Positions 35,469-44,585 of a stretch of DNA of 64,000 bases are shown here, in pieces (the stretch's first letter is position 1; the number at the start of each line of letters is the position of its first letter). The position numbers and the translations under genes were made by a program. The notes under the pieces were generated by a model. That model had not been told where the DNA came from. It made no database searches and saw only the letters and a list, made by a program, of their open reading frames with translations. The stretch comes from Paraburkholderia guartelaensis (lineage in GTDB: Bacteria > Pseudomonadota > Gammaproteobacteria > Burkholderiales > Burkholderiaceae). The stretch is taken from positions 62,001 to 126,000 of the forward strand of contig NZ_SMOD01000006.1 in NCBI RefSeq assembly GCF_004353905.1, in the 5' to 3' direction.

Positions 35469-36404
35469 CTAAAGCCGTAGGATTTCGCCTAGTTTATCGC
35501 GGGCTGTGCATGGACTTTTTAAGAGCGCCGCGTGCAGTCGCGGGTCGTAGTAGCGCAAGCCTTCGAGCTGCCGCTCGGCTGCGCGCGCCTGCAGCGCGGT
35601 CTCGTCGATGCCGGCCGGATCGAGCGTGTCGCTCGCGATCGCCATGAGCCAAAGCGAGCCGTAGAGCGGCACGTAGGCGGCAAGCGGCCGTACGACGGCG
35701 AAGGCCTCGCGCAGTCCGCCGAGCAGCGCGCCCACGCGCTGCGCATGATGGAACGGCGAGCCCAGATGGAGCGAGACGAGCGCGTCGGCGCTCATCACGC
35801 GCTTGAGCGCGGCGTAGAACGCTGGCGTGTAGAGTCCGGCAGCGGGCGAATCCGGTGGAGTCAGATCGAATACGACGAGGTCGAAGCGTTCCTGCGTCGA
35901 GGCGACAAAAGCCGCCGCGTCGCCGATCACGAGTTCCACGCGTGGATCCTCGAAGGCGTTGCCGCGCACCTCGGGCAGATAGTCGCCCGTCAGGCGCACG
36001 ACGTCCGGGTCCAGTTCGGCCACGACGATGCGCTCGACGCCCGGGTGGCGCAACAACTGACGCGCCGCGCCGCCGTCGCCGCCGCCCAGCACGAGCGCCG
36101 CGTGCGGCGCGGGATGCGTGAGCGCGGCCGGGTGCGTCATGCACTCGTGATAGATGAATTCGTCGCCGGCGGAGGTCATCGGGCGGCCATCCAGCGTGAA
36201 GAGGCAGCCAAGCTGCTGCGTGTCCCAGACCTCGATGCGCTGCCACGGCGTATCGGCCGCGGCGAGGCGGCGCGCGCCAGGAAAACCGTAGAGCGCATCT
36301 GCCGCAGGATGGAAGAGGAGGGTGTCGGTCACGGAGGTCGAGAAGCGCTGGCGGTACGCCCGAGCGCGCGAAAATCGCGCAGAAAATAGGGCCAACAGAG
36401 ACAT
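35469..36404 (-). CDS. Spermidine-synthase-like polyamine aminopropyltransferase family protein
   Basis: The protein has 311 residues from ATG 36404; a GTG at 36332 would give 287. It has the SpeE fold: GCLFTLDGRPMTSAGDEFIYHECMTHPA, the SAM motif ALVLGGGDGGAARQLLRH, VVAELDPDVVRL and DPRVELVIGDAAAFV. The catalytic loop reads FDLTPPDSPAAGLYTPAFY, where the common pattern has D-x-T-D-P, so substrate range may differ. A TATAAT sequence abuts the ATG on the coding strand; if it is the -10, the GTG start is right. It is divergent from tkt. Confidence 0.8.
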   Translation of the reverse strand: MSLLALFSARFSRARAYRQRFSTSVTDTLLFHPAADALYGFPGARRLAAADTPWQRIEVWDTQQLGCLFTLDGRPMTSAGDEFIYHECMTHPAALTHPAPHAALVLGGGDGGAARQLLRHPGVERIVVAELDPDVVRLTGDYLPEVRGNAFEDPRVELVIGDAAAFVASTQERFDLVVFDLTPPDSPAAGLYTPAFYAALKRVMSADALVSLHLGSPFHHAQRVGALLGGLREAFAVVRPLAAYVPLYGSLWLMAIASDTLDPAGIDETALQARAAERQLEGLRYYDPRLHAALLKSPCTARDKLGEILRL

Positions 36405-36686
36405 TATAGGGGGTGTGAACCGGACCCCGCCCGCGGCGGGGATGATGGCGCGCACGGCACATACCCCGCGCCCTGCGGCCAGGGATAATCCCCACGATCT
36501 GCTAGAATATTCCGCTTTGCAGCCCTATCCGTTTGCTCCGGCCGTTTCGCGTCTCCTGGCGCCGCATGTGCGCCTGAGCGGGCGATTTGCCGAGCTTCCG
36601 GACCCCCGCGCTGCTGTGTGCGCCCGCTATGCGCTATCCGCGACCTGCGCCGCCCACGCCGCTTTTTGCACACTTCCGGACTCGAC

Positions 36687-38729
36687 ATGACGACCTCGTC
36701 CTCCGCCTCCCCCGCTACCACCCAGTTGATGGCCAACGCCATTCGTGCGCTGTCCATGGACGCCGTTCAGCAAGCGAACTCCGGTCACCCCGGCATGCCC
36801 ATGGGCATGGCCGAGATCGCCGTTGCGCTGTGGTCGCGCCATCTGCGCCATAACCCGACGAACCCGCTCTGGAGCGACCGCGATCGCTTCGTGCTGTCGA
36901 ACGGCCACGGCTCGATGCTGCTGTACTCGCTGCTGCACCTGACGGGCTACGACCTGCCGATGGCGGAACTGAAGAACTTCCGTCAACTGCACTCGAAGAC
37001 GCCGGGCCACCCCGAGTTCGGCATCACGCCGGGTGTCGAGACGACCACGGGCCCGCTCGGCCAGGGTCTGGCGAACGCGGTCGGCATGGCGCTGGCCGAA
37101 GCGCTGCTCGCAGCAGAGTTCAACAAGGCCGACGCGAAGATCGTCGATCACCACACGTATGTGTTCCTCGGCGACGGCTGCCTGATGGAAGGCATCTCGC
37201 ACGAAGCTTGCTCGCTCGCCGGCACGCTCAAGCTGAACAAGCTGATCGCGCTGTACGACGACAACGGTATCTCGATCGACGGCGACGTGGTCAACTGGTT
37301 CCACGACAACACGCCGGAACGCTTCGAAGCCTACGGCTGGAACGTGATCCCTCACGTCGACGGCCATGACGTGAACGCCGTCGACGCGGCCATCCAGAAG
37401 GCCAAGGCCTCGGACAAGCCCACGCTGATCTGCTGCAAGACCATCATCGGCAAGGGCGCGCCCACCAAGCAAGGCGGCCACGATGTGCACGGCGCGGCAC
37501 TCGGCGCCGAGGAAATCGCCAAGTGGCGCGAAGCCGCGGGCTGGAAGTGGGAGCCGTTCACGCTGCCGCAAGAAGTCTACGCAGACTGGGACGCGAAGGA
37601 CGCCGGTGCGAAGTTCGAAGCTGCATGGAACGAACAGTTCGCCGCGTACAAGTCGAAGTACCCGACCGAAGCCGCCGAGTTCGAGCGCCGCATGGCGCAC
37701 AAGCTGCCCGCCGACTGGGCGCAGAAGGCCGCGGCAATCGTCGCTGGCGCGGATTCGCGCAAGGAAACGGTCGCCACGCGCAAGGCTTCGCAGCAGGCCA
37801 TCGAAGGCCTCGCCGCGGCACTGCCCGAACTGCTGGGCGGCTCGGCCGACCTGACCGGCTCGAACCTCACGAACTGGAAGGCTTCGAAGCCGGTGCGCGC
37901 CGCGAAGGCCGGCGAAACCGGCATCCAGTGGGGCAACCACATCAACTACGGCGTGCGCGAGTTCGGCATGAGCGCGGCGCTCAACGGCCTTAACCTGCAC
38001 GGCGGCTACAAGGCGTTCGGCGGCACGTTCCTCACGTTCTCGGACTACAGCCGCAACGCGCTGCGCGTGGCCGCGCTGATGAAGTGCCCGTCGATCTTCG
38101 TGTTCACGCACGACTCGATCGGTCTCGGCGAAGACGGCCCGACGCACCAGTCGATCGAACAGGTCGCAAGCCTGCGCCTGATCCCGAACATGACGCTCTG
38201 GCGTCCGGCTGACACCGTGGAAACCGCGGTGGCCTGGACCGAGTCGATCTCGCATCACGGTCCTTCGTCGCTGATCTTCAGCCGCCAGAACCTGCAGTTC
38301 AACGAGCGCACGGACGCGCAGATCGCGAACATCGCCAAGGGCGGTTACGTCCTCAAGGACTGGAACGACGACATCCCGAGCCGCAAGATCATCCTGATCG
38401 CCACGGGCTCTGAAGTCGAACTGGCGATGAAGGCCGTCGAAGCGCTGCAACGCGAAGGCATCGGCGCCCGTGTGGTGTCCATGCCGTCGACCAACGTGTT
38501 CGACAAGCAGGACGCCGAATACCGCGAGCGCGTGCTGCCCAAGGGCGTGCGCCGCGTCGCGATCGAAGCCGGTGTGACCGACTTCTGGCGCAAGTACGTG
38601 GGCCTCGAAGGCGGCGTGGTCGGCATCGACACGTTCGGCGAATCGGCCCCGGCTGGCGTGCTGTTCAAGCACTTCGGCTTCACGGTCGATCATGTCGTCG
38701 CGACGGCCAAGGCCGCGCTCGACAACTAA
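36687..38729 (+). CDS. tkt: Transketolase
   Basis: The protein has 680 residues from ATG 36687. The TPP-binding core is complete: [84 protein letters not shown]. The pyrimidine domain has TGSNLTNWK and [15 protein letters not shown], then [18 protein letters not shown]. It transfers two-carbon ketol units in the pentose phosphate pathway. A TAGAAT hexamer (36503-36508) about 180 nt upstream is the best -10 candidate. It is followed by gap, as often in Burkholderiales. Confidence 0.96.
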   Translation: MTTSSSASPATTQLMANAIRALSMDAVQQANSGHPGMPMGMAEIAVALWSRHLRHNPTNPLWSDRDRFVLSNGHGSMLLYSLLHLTGYDLPMAELKNFRQLHSKTPGHPEFGITPGVETTTGPLGQGLANAVGMALAEALLAAEFNKADAKIVDHHTYVFLGDGCLMEGISHEACSLAGTLKLNKLIALYDDNGISIDGDVVNWFHDNTPERFEAYGWNVIPHVDGHDVNAVDAAIQKAKASDKPTLICCKTIIGKGAPTKQGGHDVHGAALGAEEIAKWREAAGWKWEPFTLPQEVYADWDAKDAGAKFEAAWNEQFAAYKSKYPTEAAEFERRMAHKLPADWAQKAAAIVAGADSRKETVATRKASQQAIEGLAAALPELLGGSADLTGSNLTNWKASKPVRAAKAGETGIQWGNHINYGVREFGMSAALNGLNLHGGYKAFGGTFLTFSDYSRNALRVAALMKCPSIFVFTHDSIGLGEDGPTHQSIEQVASLRLIPNMTLWRPADTVETAVAWTESISHHGPSSLIFSRQNLQFNERTDAQIANIAKGGYVLKDWNDDIPSRKIILIATGSEVELAMKAVEALQREGIGARVVSMPSTNVFDKQDAEYRERVLPKGVRRVAIEAGVTDFWRKYVGLEGGVVGIDTFGESAPAGVLFKHFGFTVDHVVATAKAALDN

Positions 38730-38739
38730 GCATGCGTAA

Positions 38740-38774
38740 CGGGCCCGCCTGATCGGCAAGATCTGGCGGGCCCG
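38740..38774. other. Strong hairpin between tkt and gap
   Basis: CGGGCCCGCC (38740-38749) pairs with GGCGGGCCCG (38765-38774), and inside it GATC pairs with GATC around a 5-nt loop. There is no T run, so it is not a classic terminator. It may slow decay of the tkt mRNA or act as a processing or partial termination site before gap. Confidence 0.5.
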
Positions 38775-38866
38775 CTGCCTTGAGCGCCCCGCCGGGCCGC
38801 CCCAGCCAGGCGTCGACGCCAGCGCAGCACTGGTTTCAGAATTTTTCAGCCCTTAGGAGATAAACC

Positions 38867-39877
38867 ATGACCATTCGCGTCGCTATCAATGGCTACGGCC
38901 GCATCGGCCGTAACACGCTTCGCGCGTTCTACGAGAACGGCAAGAAGCACGACATCCAGATCGTTGCGATCAACGACCTGGGTGACGCGAAGACGAACGC
39001 GCATCTGACGCAATACGACACGGCACACGGCAAGTTCCCCGGTGAAGTGACGGTCGACGGCGACTACCTCGTCGTGAACGGCGACAAGATCCGCGTGCTG
39101 GCCAACCGCAACCCGGCCGAACTGCCGTGGGGCGAGCTGGGCGTCGACGTCGTGATGGAGTGCACGGGTTTCTTCACGACCAAGGAAAAGGCAAGCGCGC
39201 ACATCAAGGGTGGCGCGAAGAAGGTCATCATCTCGGCGCCGGGCGGTAAGGACGTCGACGCGACCATCGTCTACGGCGTGAACCACAACGTGCTGAAGGC
39301 CGAACACACGGTCATCTCGAACGCATCGTGCACGACGAACTGCCTGGCACCGCTCGTCAAGCCGCTGAACGACAAGATCGGCCTCGAAACCGGCCTGATG
39401 ACGACGATTCACGCGTACACGAACGACCAGGTCCTGACCGACGTGTACCACGAAGACCTGCGCCGCGCGCGCTCGGCCACGCACAGCCAGATCCCGACGA
39501 AGACGGGCGCGGCTTCGGCTGTCGGCCTCGTGCTGCCGGAACTGAACGGCAAGCTGGACGGCTACGCTATCCGCGTCCCGACCATCAACGTGTCGATCGT
39601 CGACCTGTCGTTCATCGCCAAGCGCGACACGACGGTTGAAGAAGTCAACGCCATCATGAAGGAAGCTTCGGAAGGCGCGCTCAAGGGCATCCTGGGCTAC
39701 AACGACGCACCGCTGGTGTCGATCGACTTCAACCACAACCCGGCATCGTCGACGTTCGACGCCACGCTCACGAAGGTCTCGGGCCGTCTCGTGAAGGTGT
39801 CGAGCTGGTACGACAACGAGTGGGGCTTCTCGAACCGCATGCTGGACACGGCTGTGGCTCTCGCGAACGCGAAGTAA
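38867..39877 (+). CDS. gap: Glyceraldehyde-3-phosphate dehydrogenase, type I
   Basis: The protein has 336 residues with TTAGGAG before the ATG. The NAD motif is [14 protein letters not shown] and the catalytic Cys lies in [15 protein letters not shown] (about residue 155). HAYTNDQ holds the partner His, and [14 protein letters not shown] and [14 protein letters not shown] complete the signature. It oxidises glyceraldehyde 3-phosphate to 1,3-bisphosphoglycerate. It closes the tkt-gap pair, with a clear terminator behind it. Confidence 0.97.
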   Translation: MTIRVAINGYGRIGRNTLRAFYENGKKHDIQIVAINDLGDAKTNAHLTQYDTAHGKFPGEVTVDGDYLVVNGDKIRVLANRNPAELPWGELGVDVVMECTGFFTTKEKASAHIKGGAKKVIISAPGGKDVDATIVYGVNHNVLKAEHTVISNASCTTNCLAPLVKPLNDKIGLETGLMTTIHAYTNDQVLTDVYHEDLRRARSATHSQIPTKTGAASAVGLVLPELNGKLDGYAIRVPTINVSIVDLSFIAKRDTTVEEVNAIMKEASEGALKGILGYNDAPLVSIDFNHNPASSTFDATLTKVSGRLVKVSSWYDNEWGFSNRMLDTAVALANAK

Positions 39878-39896
39878 GCACGCTCTGCGCTGCATG

Positions 39897-39926
39897 AAAA
39901 AACCGCCCTTCGGGGCGGTTTTTTTT
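39897..39926 (+). terminator. Rho-independent terminator of gap
   Basis: A 12-bp stem (AAAAAACCGCCC with GGGCGGTTTTTT) encloses a TTCG tetraloop and is followed by more T to 39926. The A and T tracts make it usable in both directions, so it may also end the convergent gntR transcript. Confidence 0.92.
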
Positions 39927-39931
39927 CGTCC

Positions 39932-40657
39932 TTACTTTTCGATGGCGCTCTGGGAGGCGCCTGCGAACGCGGGCGGAGTGGGGAAGTACACGCCCGCGCG
40001 CTGTGCAGCATTGGCGATGTGAGCCTCGATCGCCTCGCCGGCCGCCGCCGAGTCGCGCGCCTTCAGCGCCACCACGATCAGGCCGTGCTCGCGATGCGTG
40101 GAGAGCACGCGCTCGCGCCGGTAGAACGGCATGCGCTGGCTCTCTTTCATGATGTCGGCGCTGCTGCGCAGGATCGATTCGATCGCCGCATTGCCCGCGA
40201 GATTCACGATACGCATGTGGAATTCGAAGTCGAGCTGAGCGGCTTCGTCGAGTTCTTCGCAGGCGAGGGCGCTGTGCAGGGCCTCGGTGTTCGCTTCGAG
40301 CCACGCCACGTCGGCGTCGCCGATGGCGAGCGCCGCCATGCGCGCGGCGAAGCCTTCGAGCGCGTAGCGCATCTGGTAGGTGTCGGGCAGCGACGACTGA
40401 TCGGCGAAACGCCACGGATGAGCGTTGGTGGCCTGCGCGCTCGTCACGTACACACCCTTGCCGGCGCGGATCGACAGCATGCCGAGCGCTTCGAGCGTCG
40501 AGAGCGCTTCGCGCAGCGACGCGCGGCTGATCGCCAGTTCCTCGGAAAGCTGCCGCTGCGCGGGCAGCAGGCTGCCGACCGGATACAGACCGCCCTCGAT
40601 CCGTTCGCGGATCGTGGCGATGGCGGCGTCGGTGACGGTGTGCGGAACGTTCTTCAT
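39932..40657 (-). CDS. FadR-subfamily GntR regulator of the dctA/ureide cluster
   Basis: The protein has 241 residues. The winged HTH (about 8-75) includes GLYPVGSLLPAQRQLSEELAISRASLREALSTLEALG and IRAGKGVYV. The C-terminal FCD domain (about 95-220) has the metal-binding pattern DFEFHMRI, STHREHGLI and EAHI. FCD regulators sense small organic acids. It is divergent from dctA, allantoicase and ureidoglycolate lyase, and three TGGTC-N-GACC sites occupy the spacer, one on its own promoter. An acid of ureide catabolism or a C4-dicarboxylate is the likely effector. Confidence 0.88.
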   Translation of the reverse strand: MKNVPHTVTDAAIATIRERIEGGLYPVGSLLPAQRQLSEELAISRASLREALSTLEALGMLSIRAGKGVYVTSAQATNAHPWRFADQSSLPDTYQMRYALEGFAARMAALAIGDADVAWLEANTEALHSALACEELDEAAQLDFEFHMRIVNLAGNAAIESILRSSADIMKESQRMPFYRRERVLSTHREHGLIVVALKARDSAAAGEAIEAHIANAAQRAGVYFPTPPAFAGASQSAIEK

Positions 40658-40681
40658 CGGATGGCGCGTGCAGCTTTCGCG

Positions 40682-40692
40682 TGGTCTGACCG
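40682..40692. promoter_or_regulatory. GntR operator 1 (on the gntR promoter)
   Basis: TGGTCTGACCG matches the palindrome TGGTC-N-GACCA in 10 of 11 positions. On the minus strand it lies just after a TACAAT -10 (40700-40695), over the expected start of the gntR transcript, 25 nt before the gntR ATG. This suggests autoregulation. Confidence 0.65.
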
Positions 40693-40782
40693 GTATTGTA
40701 GTCCCGTCCGGCGCACCCGCATGGTGCGTCGCGTCAACGCCCGCGTGCCGCGGGATAAGGCGTGGCGCTCTGGCCCGCAAAC

Positions 40783-40793
40783 TGGTCAGACCG
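40783..40793. promoter_or_regulatory. GntR operator 2 (upstream of the dctA promoter)
   Basis: TGGTCAGACCG, 10 of 11 positions of the same palindrome, ends 29 bp before the -35 of dctA. Together with operators 1 and 3 it is spaced for looping or cooperative binding. Confidence 0.65.
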
Positions 40794-40822
40794 CGCAAGG
40801 GTAAACACCGCGCTTCCCAACC

Positions 40823-40851
40823 TTGACTCCGGTATATCGGCTTCCTACTAT
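40823..40851 (+). promoter_or_regulatory. Sigma-70 promoter of dctA
   Basis: TTGACT (40823-40828) and TACTAT (40846-40851) are separated by exactly 17 bp. Transcription would start near 40858, just before the perfect operator at 40867, leaving a leader of about 107 nt that contains the conserved leader element at 40907-40964. Confidence 0.65.
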
Positions 40852-40866
40852 CCGCCATAACAGTGC

Positions 40867-40877
40867 TGGTCAGACCA
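40867..40877. promoter_or_regulatory. GntR operator 3 (perfect palindrome, downstream of the dctA start site)
   Basis: TGGTCAGACCA is a perfect 11-bp palindrome with a central unpaired base. It lies about 10 nt after the predicted dctA transcription start, where a bound repressor would block early elongation. Confidence 0.75.
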
Positions 40878-40906
40878 GTCAGAACAGTTGCTTCCCCTTC
40901 ATGGTT

Positions 40907-40964
40907 TTGCATGGGATGGGACCAGGCCCTGAAGCGCCGGGTCCTATCGATCAAGGAGACAGTC
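40907..40964 (+). promoter_or_regulatory. Conserved leader element before dctA (copy A)
   Basis: From TTGCATGGGA (40907) onward this leader aligns without gaps for about 38 nt with the leader of gntK (59825). An ATG at 40911 opens a frame starting MGWDQALKRR that continues without a stop into dctA. GGAC (40919-40922) can pair with GTCC (40941-40944) around an inner stem with AGCGC. In gntK the same outer stem is GGAG with CTCC, a compensatory change. It ends in the AAGGAGA ribosome site of dctA. I do not recognise a named family. Confidence 0.5.
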
Positions 40965-42308
40965 GTGACGAAGTTCTTCAATTCGCTGTTTGGCCGCGTA
41001 GTGATCGCCCTCGTACTGGGCATCGTGGTAGGTGCGGTGTTTCCCCATTTCGCCCAGTCGCTGCGTCCGCTCGGCGACGGCTTTCTCAAGCTCATCAAGA
41101 TGGTGATCGGGCCTATCGTGTTCTGCGTGGTCGTGAGCGGCATGGCGCACGCGGGCGACCTGAAGAAGGTGGGCCGCGTCGGCCTGAAATCGGTGGTGTA
41201 CTTCGAGGCGATGACGACCATCGCGCTCGTGATCGGCGCCGTGCTCGCGTATGTCACGCGTCCGGGCGCGGGCATGAACGTGGATCTGCACTCGCTCGAT
41301 GCCGCGTCGCTCGCGACCTACACCGAGCACGCCAAGAGCCTGAAGGACACCGCCGCCTTCCTGCTGAAGATCATCCCCGACACCGCCTTCGACGCCTTCG
41401 CGAAGGGCGATATCCTGCAGATCCTCGTGTTCTCGGTGCTGTTCGGCAGCGCACTCTCGCTGCTCGGCCCGAAGGCGCAGCGCGTGAACAGCCTGATCGA
41501 CGAACTCTCGCAGGTGTTCTTCCGCGTGATGGGCTTCATCATCAAGCTCGCGCCGCTCGGCGTGCTCGGCGCGATCGCGTTCACGACCGGTACGTACGGC
41601 GTCGCTTCGCTCAAGCAACTCGGGCTGCTCGTGATCGTGTTCTACGCCAGCTGCATCGTGTTCGTTGCGGTCGTGCTCGGCATCGTCATGCGTCTCGCGG
41701 GCTTCAACGTGTTCAAGCTGATCCGCTACCTGCGCGAAGAACTCTCGATCGTGCTCGGCACCGCTTCTTCCGACGCCGTGCTGCCGCAGATCATGCGCAA
41801 GCTCGAATGGATGGGCGTGAAGGATTCCACAGTGGGACTCGTGATCCCGACGGGCTACTCGTTCAATCTCGACGGCTTTTCGATCTACCTCACGCTCGCC
41901 GTGATCTTCATCGCGCAGGCGACCAACACTCCGCTGTCGATGCACGACCTCATCGTGGTCGTGCTGGTTTCGCTCATCACGTCGAAAGGCGCGCACGGCA
42001 TTCCCGGCTCGGCGATCGTGATTCTCGCCGCCACGCTCTCCGCCATTCCCGCGATTCCCGTGCTCGGCCTCGTGCTGATCCTGCCGGTGGACTGGTTCGT
42101 CGGCATCGCCCGCGCGCTCACCAACCTGATCGGCAACTGCGTCGCGACGGTGGTGGTCGCGGTGTGGGAGCACGACATCGACAAGGCGCGCGCCACGCGC
42201 GTGCTGAACCTCGACGAAGGCTTTCTCTACGTGCCGGCCGGCGACAGCGATGCCGACACGGCGCATGGCGAAGACGGCGCACTCGGCGGCAAGCACGCGC
42301 ACGCCTGA
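40965..42308 (+). CDS. dctA: C4-dicarboxylate:cation symporter (DctA family)
   Basis: The protein has 447 residues from GTG 40965, chosen for AAGGAGA 8 nt upstream and because TKFFNSLFGRVVIALVLGI is the usual N-terminus. An ATG at 40911 in the same frame would add 18 residues (see leader element). DAACS-family features are KMVIGPIVFCVVVSGMAH, SDAVLPQIMRKLEWMG, the substrate loop VIPTGYSFNLDGFSIYLTLAVIFIAQATN, and SKGAHGIPGSAIVILA. It is an inner-membrane importer for succinate, malate or related acids. Its place before the ureide genes raises the possibility of a glyoxylate-pathway or ureide-linked substrate. Confidence 0.9.
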   Translation: MTKFFNSLFGRVVIALVLGIVVGAVFPHFAQSLRPLGDGFLKLIKMVIGPIVFCVVVSGMAHAGDLKKVGRVGLKSVVYFEAMTTIALVIGAVLAYVTRPGAGMNVDLHSLDAASLATYTEHAKSLKDTAAFLLKIIPDTAFDAFAKGDILQILVFSVLFGSALSLLGPKAQRVNSLIDELSQVFFRVMGFIIKLAPLGVLGAIAFTTGTYGVASLKQLGLLVIVFYASCIVFVAVVLGIVMRLAGFNVFKLIRYLREELSIVLGTASSDAVLPQIMRKLEWMGVKDSTVGLVIPTGYSFNLDGFSIYLTLAVIFIAQATNTPLSMHDLIVVVLVSLITSKGAHGIPGSAIVILAATLSAIPAIPVLGLVLILPVDWFVGIARALTNLIGNCVATVVVAVWEHDIDKARATRVLNLDEGFLYVPAGDSDADTAHGEDGALGGKHAHA

Positions 42309-42374
42309 ACTTTCACACCGCATCTGCAGACATTTTCCTTCGATCAACTGAAAACCTAAGCGTTCGACACCATC

Positions 42375-43394
42375 ATGGCCATTCCGACTCTCGACCCCAA
42401 CGCCCCCGCCTTCACGCGCCGCTACATGAACCTCGCCGATCCGCGTCTGGGCGCCCGTGCGCTCCACGCGAGCGACGAGTTCTTCGCGCCGAAGGAGCGC
42501 ATGCTCGATCCGCAGCCCGCGGTCTTCATCCCCGGCAAGTACGACGACCACGGCAAGTGGATGGACGGCTGGGAAACGCGCCGCAAGCGCACGACCGGCC
42601 ACGACTTCTGCATCGTGCGTCTCGCGCGACCGGGCGTGATTTACGGCCTGGATCTCGATACGAGCCATTTCACGGGCAACTTTCCGCCGGCCGCTTCGAT
42701 CGAGGCGTGCTACGCGCAGTTGGGCGACGACGAAACGCCCGGTGACAACGCCGACTGGCAGACCATCGTCCCGGCGACGACCTTGCAGGGCAACCAGCAC
42801 CACTACGTCGAAGTGAGCGATACGCGCGCGTTCACGCATTTGCGCGTGAATCTCTATCCCGACGGCGGCCTCGCGCGTCTGCGCGTGTACGGTCAGCCCC
42901 GGCGCGACTGGAGCACGCTGGAGCGCGGCAGCCTCGTCGATCTCGCGGCGATCGAAAACGGCGCTTATCTGGTCGCGGCCAACAATCAGCACTTCGGGCT
43001 CGCTTCCACGATCCTGATGCCCGGCCGCGGCGTGAACATGGGCGACGGCTGGGAAACGCGCCGCCGCCGCGAACCCGGCAACGACTGGGCGATCGTGGCG
43101 CTCGCGCGGCCCGGCATCATCCGCAAGATCGAAGTCGACACGGCGCACTTCAAGGGCAATTACCCGGACCGCTGTTCCCTGCAAGCGGCGAGCGTGACGG
43201 GCGGCACCGACGATTCGCTCGTTACCCAGGCGATGTTCTGGCCGGCACTGCTCGGCAAGCAGAAGCTCGAAATGGACAAGCAGCACGTGTTCGAGAGCGG
43301 GATCGCGGCGCTCGGCCCGGTCACGCACGTGCGTTTCAACATCTTCCCGGACGGCGGCGTCTCGCGCCTGCGCCTGTGGGGCGAACTGGCTTAA
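42375..43394 (+). CDS. alc: Allantoicase
   Basis: The protein has 339 residues, normal for the family. Two similar jelly-roll halves are evident: [29 protein letters not shown] with [11 protein letters not shown] in the first, and [29 protein letters not shown] with [11 protein letters not shown] in the second. It hydrolyses allantoate to ureidoglycolate and urea. It is followed 13 bp later by allA, so both act in sequence in purine-derived nitrogen use. No urease or glyoxylate genes are in the window. Confidence 0.95.
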   Translation: MAIPTLDPNAPAFTRRYMNLADPRLGARALHASDEFFAPKERMLDPQPAVFIPGKYDDHGKWMDGWETRRKRTTGHDFCIVRLARPGVIYGLDLDTSHFTGNFPPAASIEACYAQLGDDETPGDNADWQTIVPATTLQGNQHHYVEVSDTRAFTHLRVNLYPDGGLARLRVYGQPRRDWSTLERGSLVDLAAIENGAYLVAANNQHFGLASTILMPGRGVNMGDGWETRRRREPGNDWAIVALARPGIIRKIEVDTAHFKGNYPDRCSLQAASVTGGTDDSLVTQAMFWPALLGKQKLEMDKQHVFESGIAALGPVTHVRFNIFPDGGVSRLRLWGELA

Positions 43395-43407
43395 GCGAGG
43401 AGCCGCG

Positions 43408-43920
43408 ATGCAGATCCTGCACATGGAACCCTTGACGCGCGAGGCGTTCGCGCCGTTCGGCGACGTCATCGAACTCGACGGCGCGCGCCATTTTCCGATC
43501 AACGGCGGCACGACCGAGCGCTTTCACGATCTCGCCGCCATCGACGTGAACGAGGCGGGCGGCCGGCCCATCGTCAGCGTGTTTCGCGCCCAGCCGCGTA
43601 CGTGGCCTGTCGAGATCGCGATGATGGAGCGGCATCCGCTAGGCAGCCAGGCGTTCGTGCCGCTTGGCGACGTGAGCTATGCGGTGGTGGTCGCGCCCGC
43701 GGGCGAGTTCGATCCGGCCGGGCTGCGGGCGTTCTGGGCCGGGCGCGGGCAGGGCGTCAACTACGCCAAAGGCGTGTGGCATCACCCGTTGCTCGCGTTC
43801 GGGCGCGTGAGCGACTTCGTGGTGATCGACCGCGGCGGTACGCAGCCGAACTGCGACGAGATCGCGCTCGCACGGCCCTGGCGGCTCGCGCAAGCCGACA
43901 CGTCGCTCGTGCCCGCCTGA
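43408..43920 (+). CDS. allA: Ureidoglycolate lyase
   Basis: The protein has 170 residues. It has the cupin-like AllA pattern: [75 protein letters not shown] and DRGG. It releases urea and glyoxylate from ureidoglycolate. It is the last gene of the dctA-alc-allA cluster, with a strong terminator 40 bp behind. Confidence 0.94.
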   Translation: MQILHMEPLTREAFAPFGDVIELDGARHFPINGGTTERFHDLAAIDVNEAGGRPIVSVFRAQPRTWPVEIAMMERHPLGSQAFVPLGDVSYAVVVAPAGEFDPAGLRAFWAGRGQGVNYAKGVWHHPLLAFGRVSDFVVIDRGGTQPNCDEIALARPWRLAQADTSLVPA

Positions 43921-43960
43921 GGTCCGGATCGGTTTTCCCCGAAGACCGGCGCCCAAGCGA

Positions 43961-43990
43961 AAACGCCACGGCAGATCTGCCGTGGCGTTT
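43961..43990. terminator. Perfect palindromic terminator between allA and fur
   Basis: A 13-bp perfect stem, AAACGCCACGGCA with TGCCGTGGCGTTT, surrounds GATC and is followed by CCTTTTC. It lies between convergent genes and can act both ways. Confidence 0.85.
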
Positions 43991-44020
43991 CCTTTTCTGC
44001 AGCCTGCAAGCCGCAAGCGG

Positions 44021-44449
44021 TCAGTGCTTGCGGTGCGGGCAATTTTCCTTCGTGCAGGCGCCGTACAGGGCGAGTGCATGCTCCTGGAGCTTAAAGCCGC
44101 GCTCCGTGGCGATCATCTGCTGGCGTTTTTCGATTTCGGGGTCGAAGAATTCTTCGACGATGCCGCAGTCGAGGCACACGAGGTGGTCGTGGTGACTACC
44201 CTCGTTCAGCTCGAACACCGCCTTGCCCGATTCGAAGTTGCTGCGCGTGAGCAACCCGGCCTGCTCGAACTGCGTGAGGACCCGGTAGACCGTGGCGAGG
44301 CCGATGTCGAGCTCCTCGTTCAGCAGGTTCCGGTAGACGTCTTCGGCGGTCAGATGGCGCACAGGGCTGTGCTGAAAAATCTCCAGGATCTTGAGGCGAG
44401 GCAGCGTCGCCTTGAGGCCGATGTTCTTGAGATCGGTTGGATTGGTCAT
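44021..44449 (-). CDS. fur: Ferric uptake regulator
   Basis: The protein has 142 residues. The DNA-binding half has [48 protein letters not shown]. The metal-binding half has [23 protein letters not shown] (HHDH and CxxC) and a final CTKENCPH. As an Fe(II)-dependent repressor it controls iron uptake genes. It is divergent from the BamE gene, an arrangement also known in pseudomonads and xanthomonads (omlA-fur). Confidence 0.96.
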   Translation of the reverse strand: MTNPTDLKNIGLKATLPRLKILEIFQHSPVRHLTAEDVYRNLLNEELDIGLATVYRVLTQFEQAGLLTRSNFESGKAVFELNEGSHHDHLVCLDCGIVEEFFDPEIEKRQQMIATERGFKLQEHALALYGACTKENCPHRKH

Positions 44450-44585
44450 GACGATAAGTCCCTGGAGTACAATGCTAGGTTGTTATGTTAATGCGTTTTT
44501 GCCGTTCCGGGCATTTTCGCCAGAACTTCGAACGATCTTCTACAGAATACGCGCGGCTTCGCGAAAAGCCCGCACGGTGAGGGAA

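Noticed and set aside
40863..40910. dctA start at an upstream GTG (40863)
   Set aside because: This would translate the GntR operator and the start-site region; the hydrophobic N-terminus and ribosome site support 40965.
44450..44585. Fur box in the fur-bamE spacer
   Set aside because: AT-rich stretches exist (around 44467-44490) but no 19-bp Fur palindrome of acceptable quality was found.
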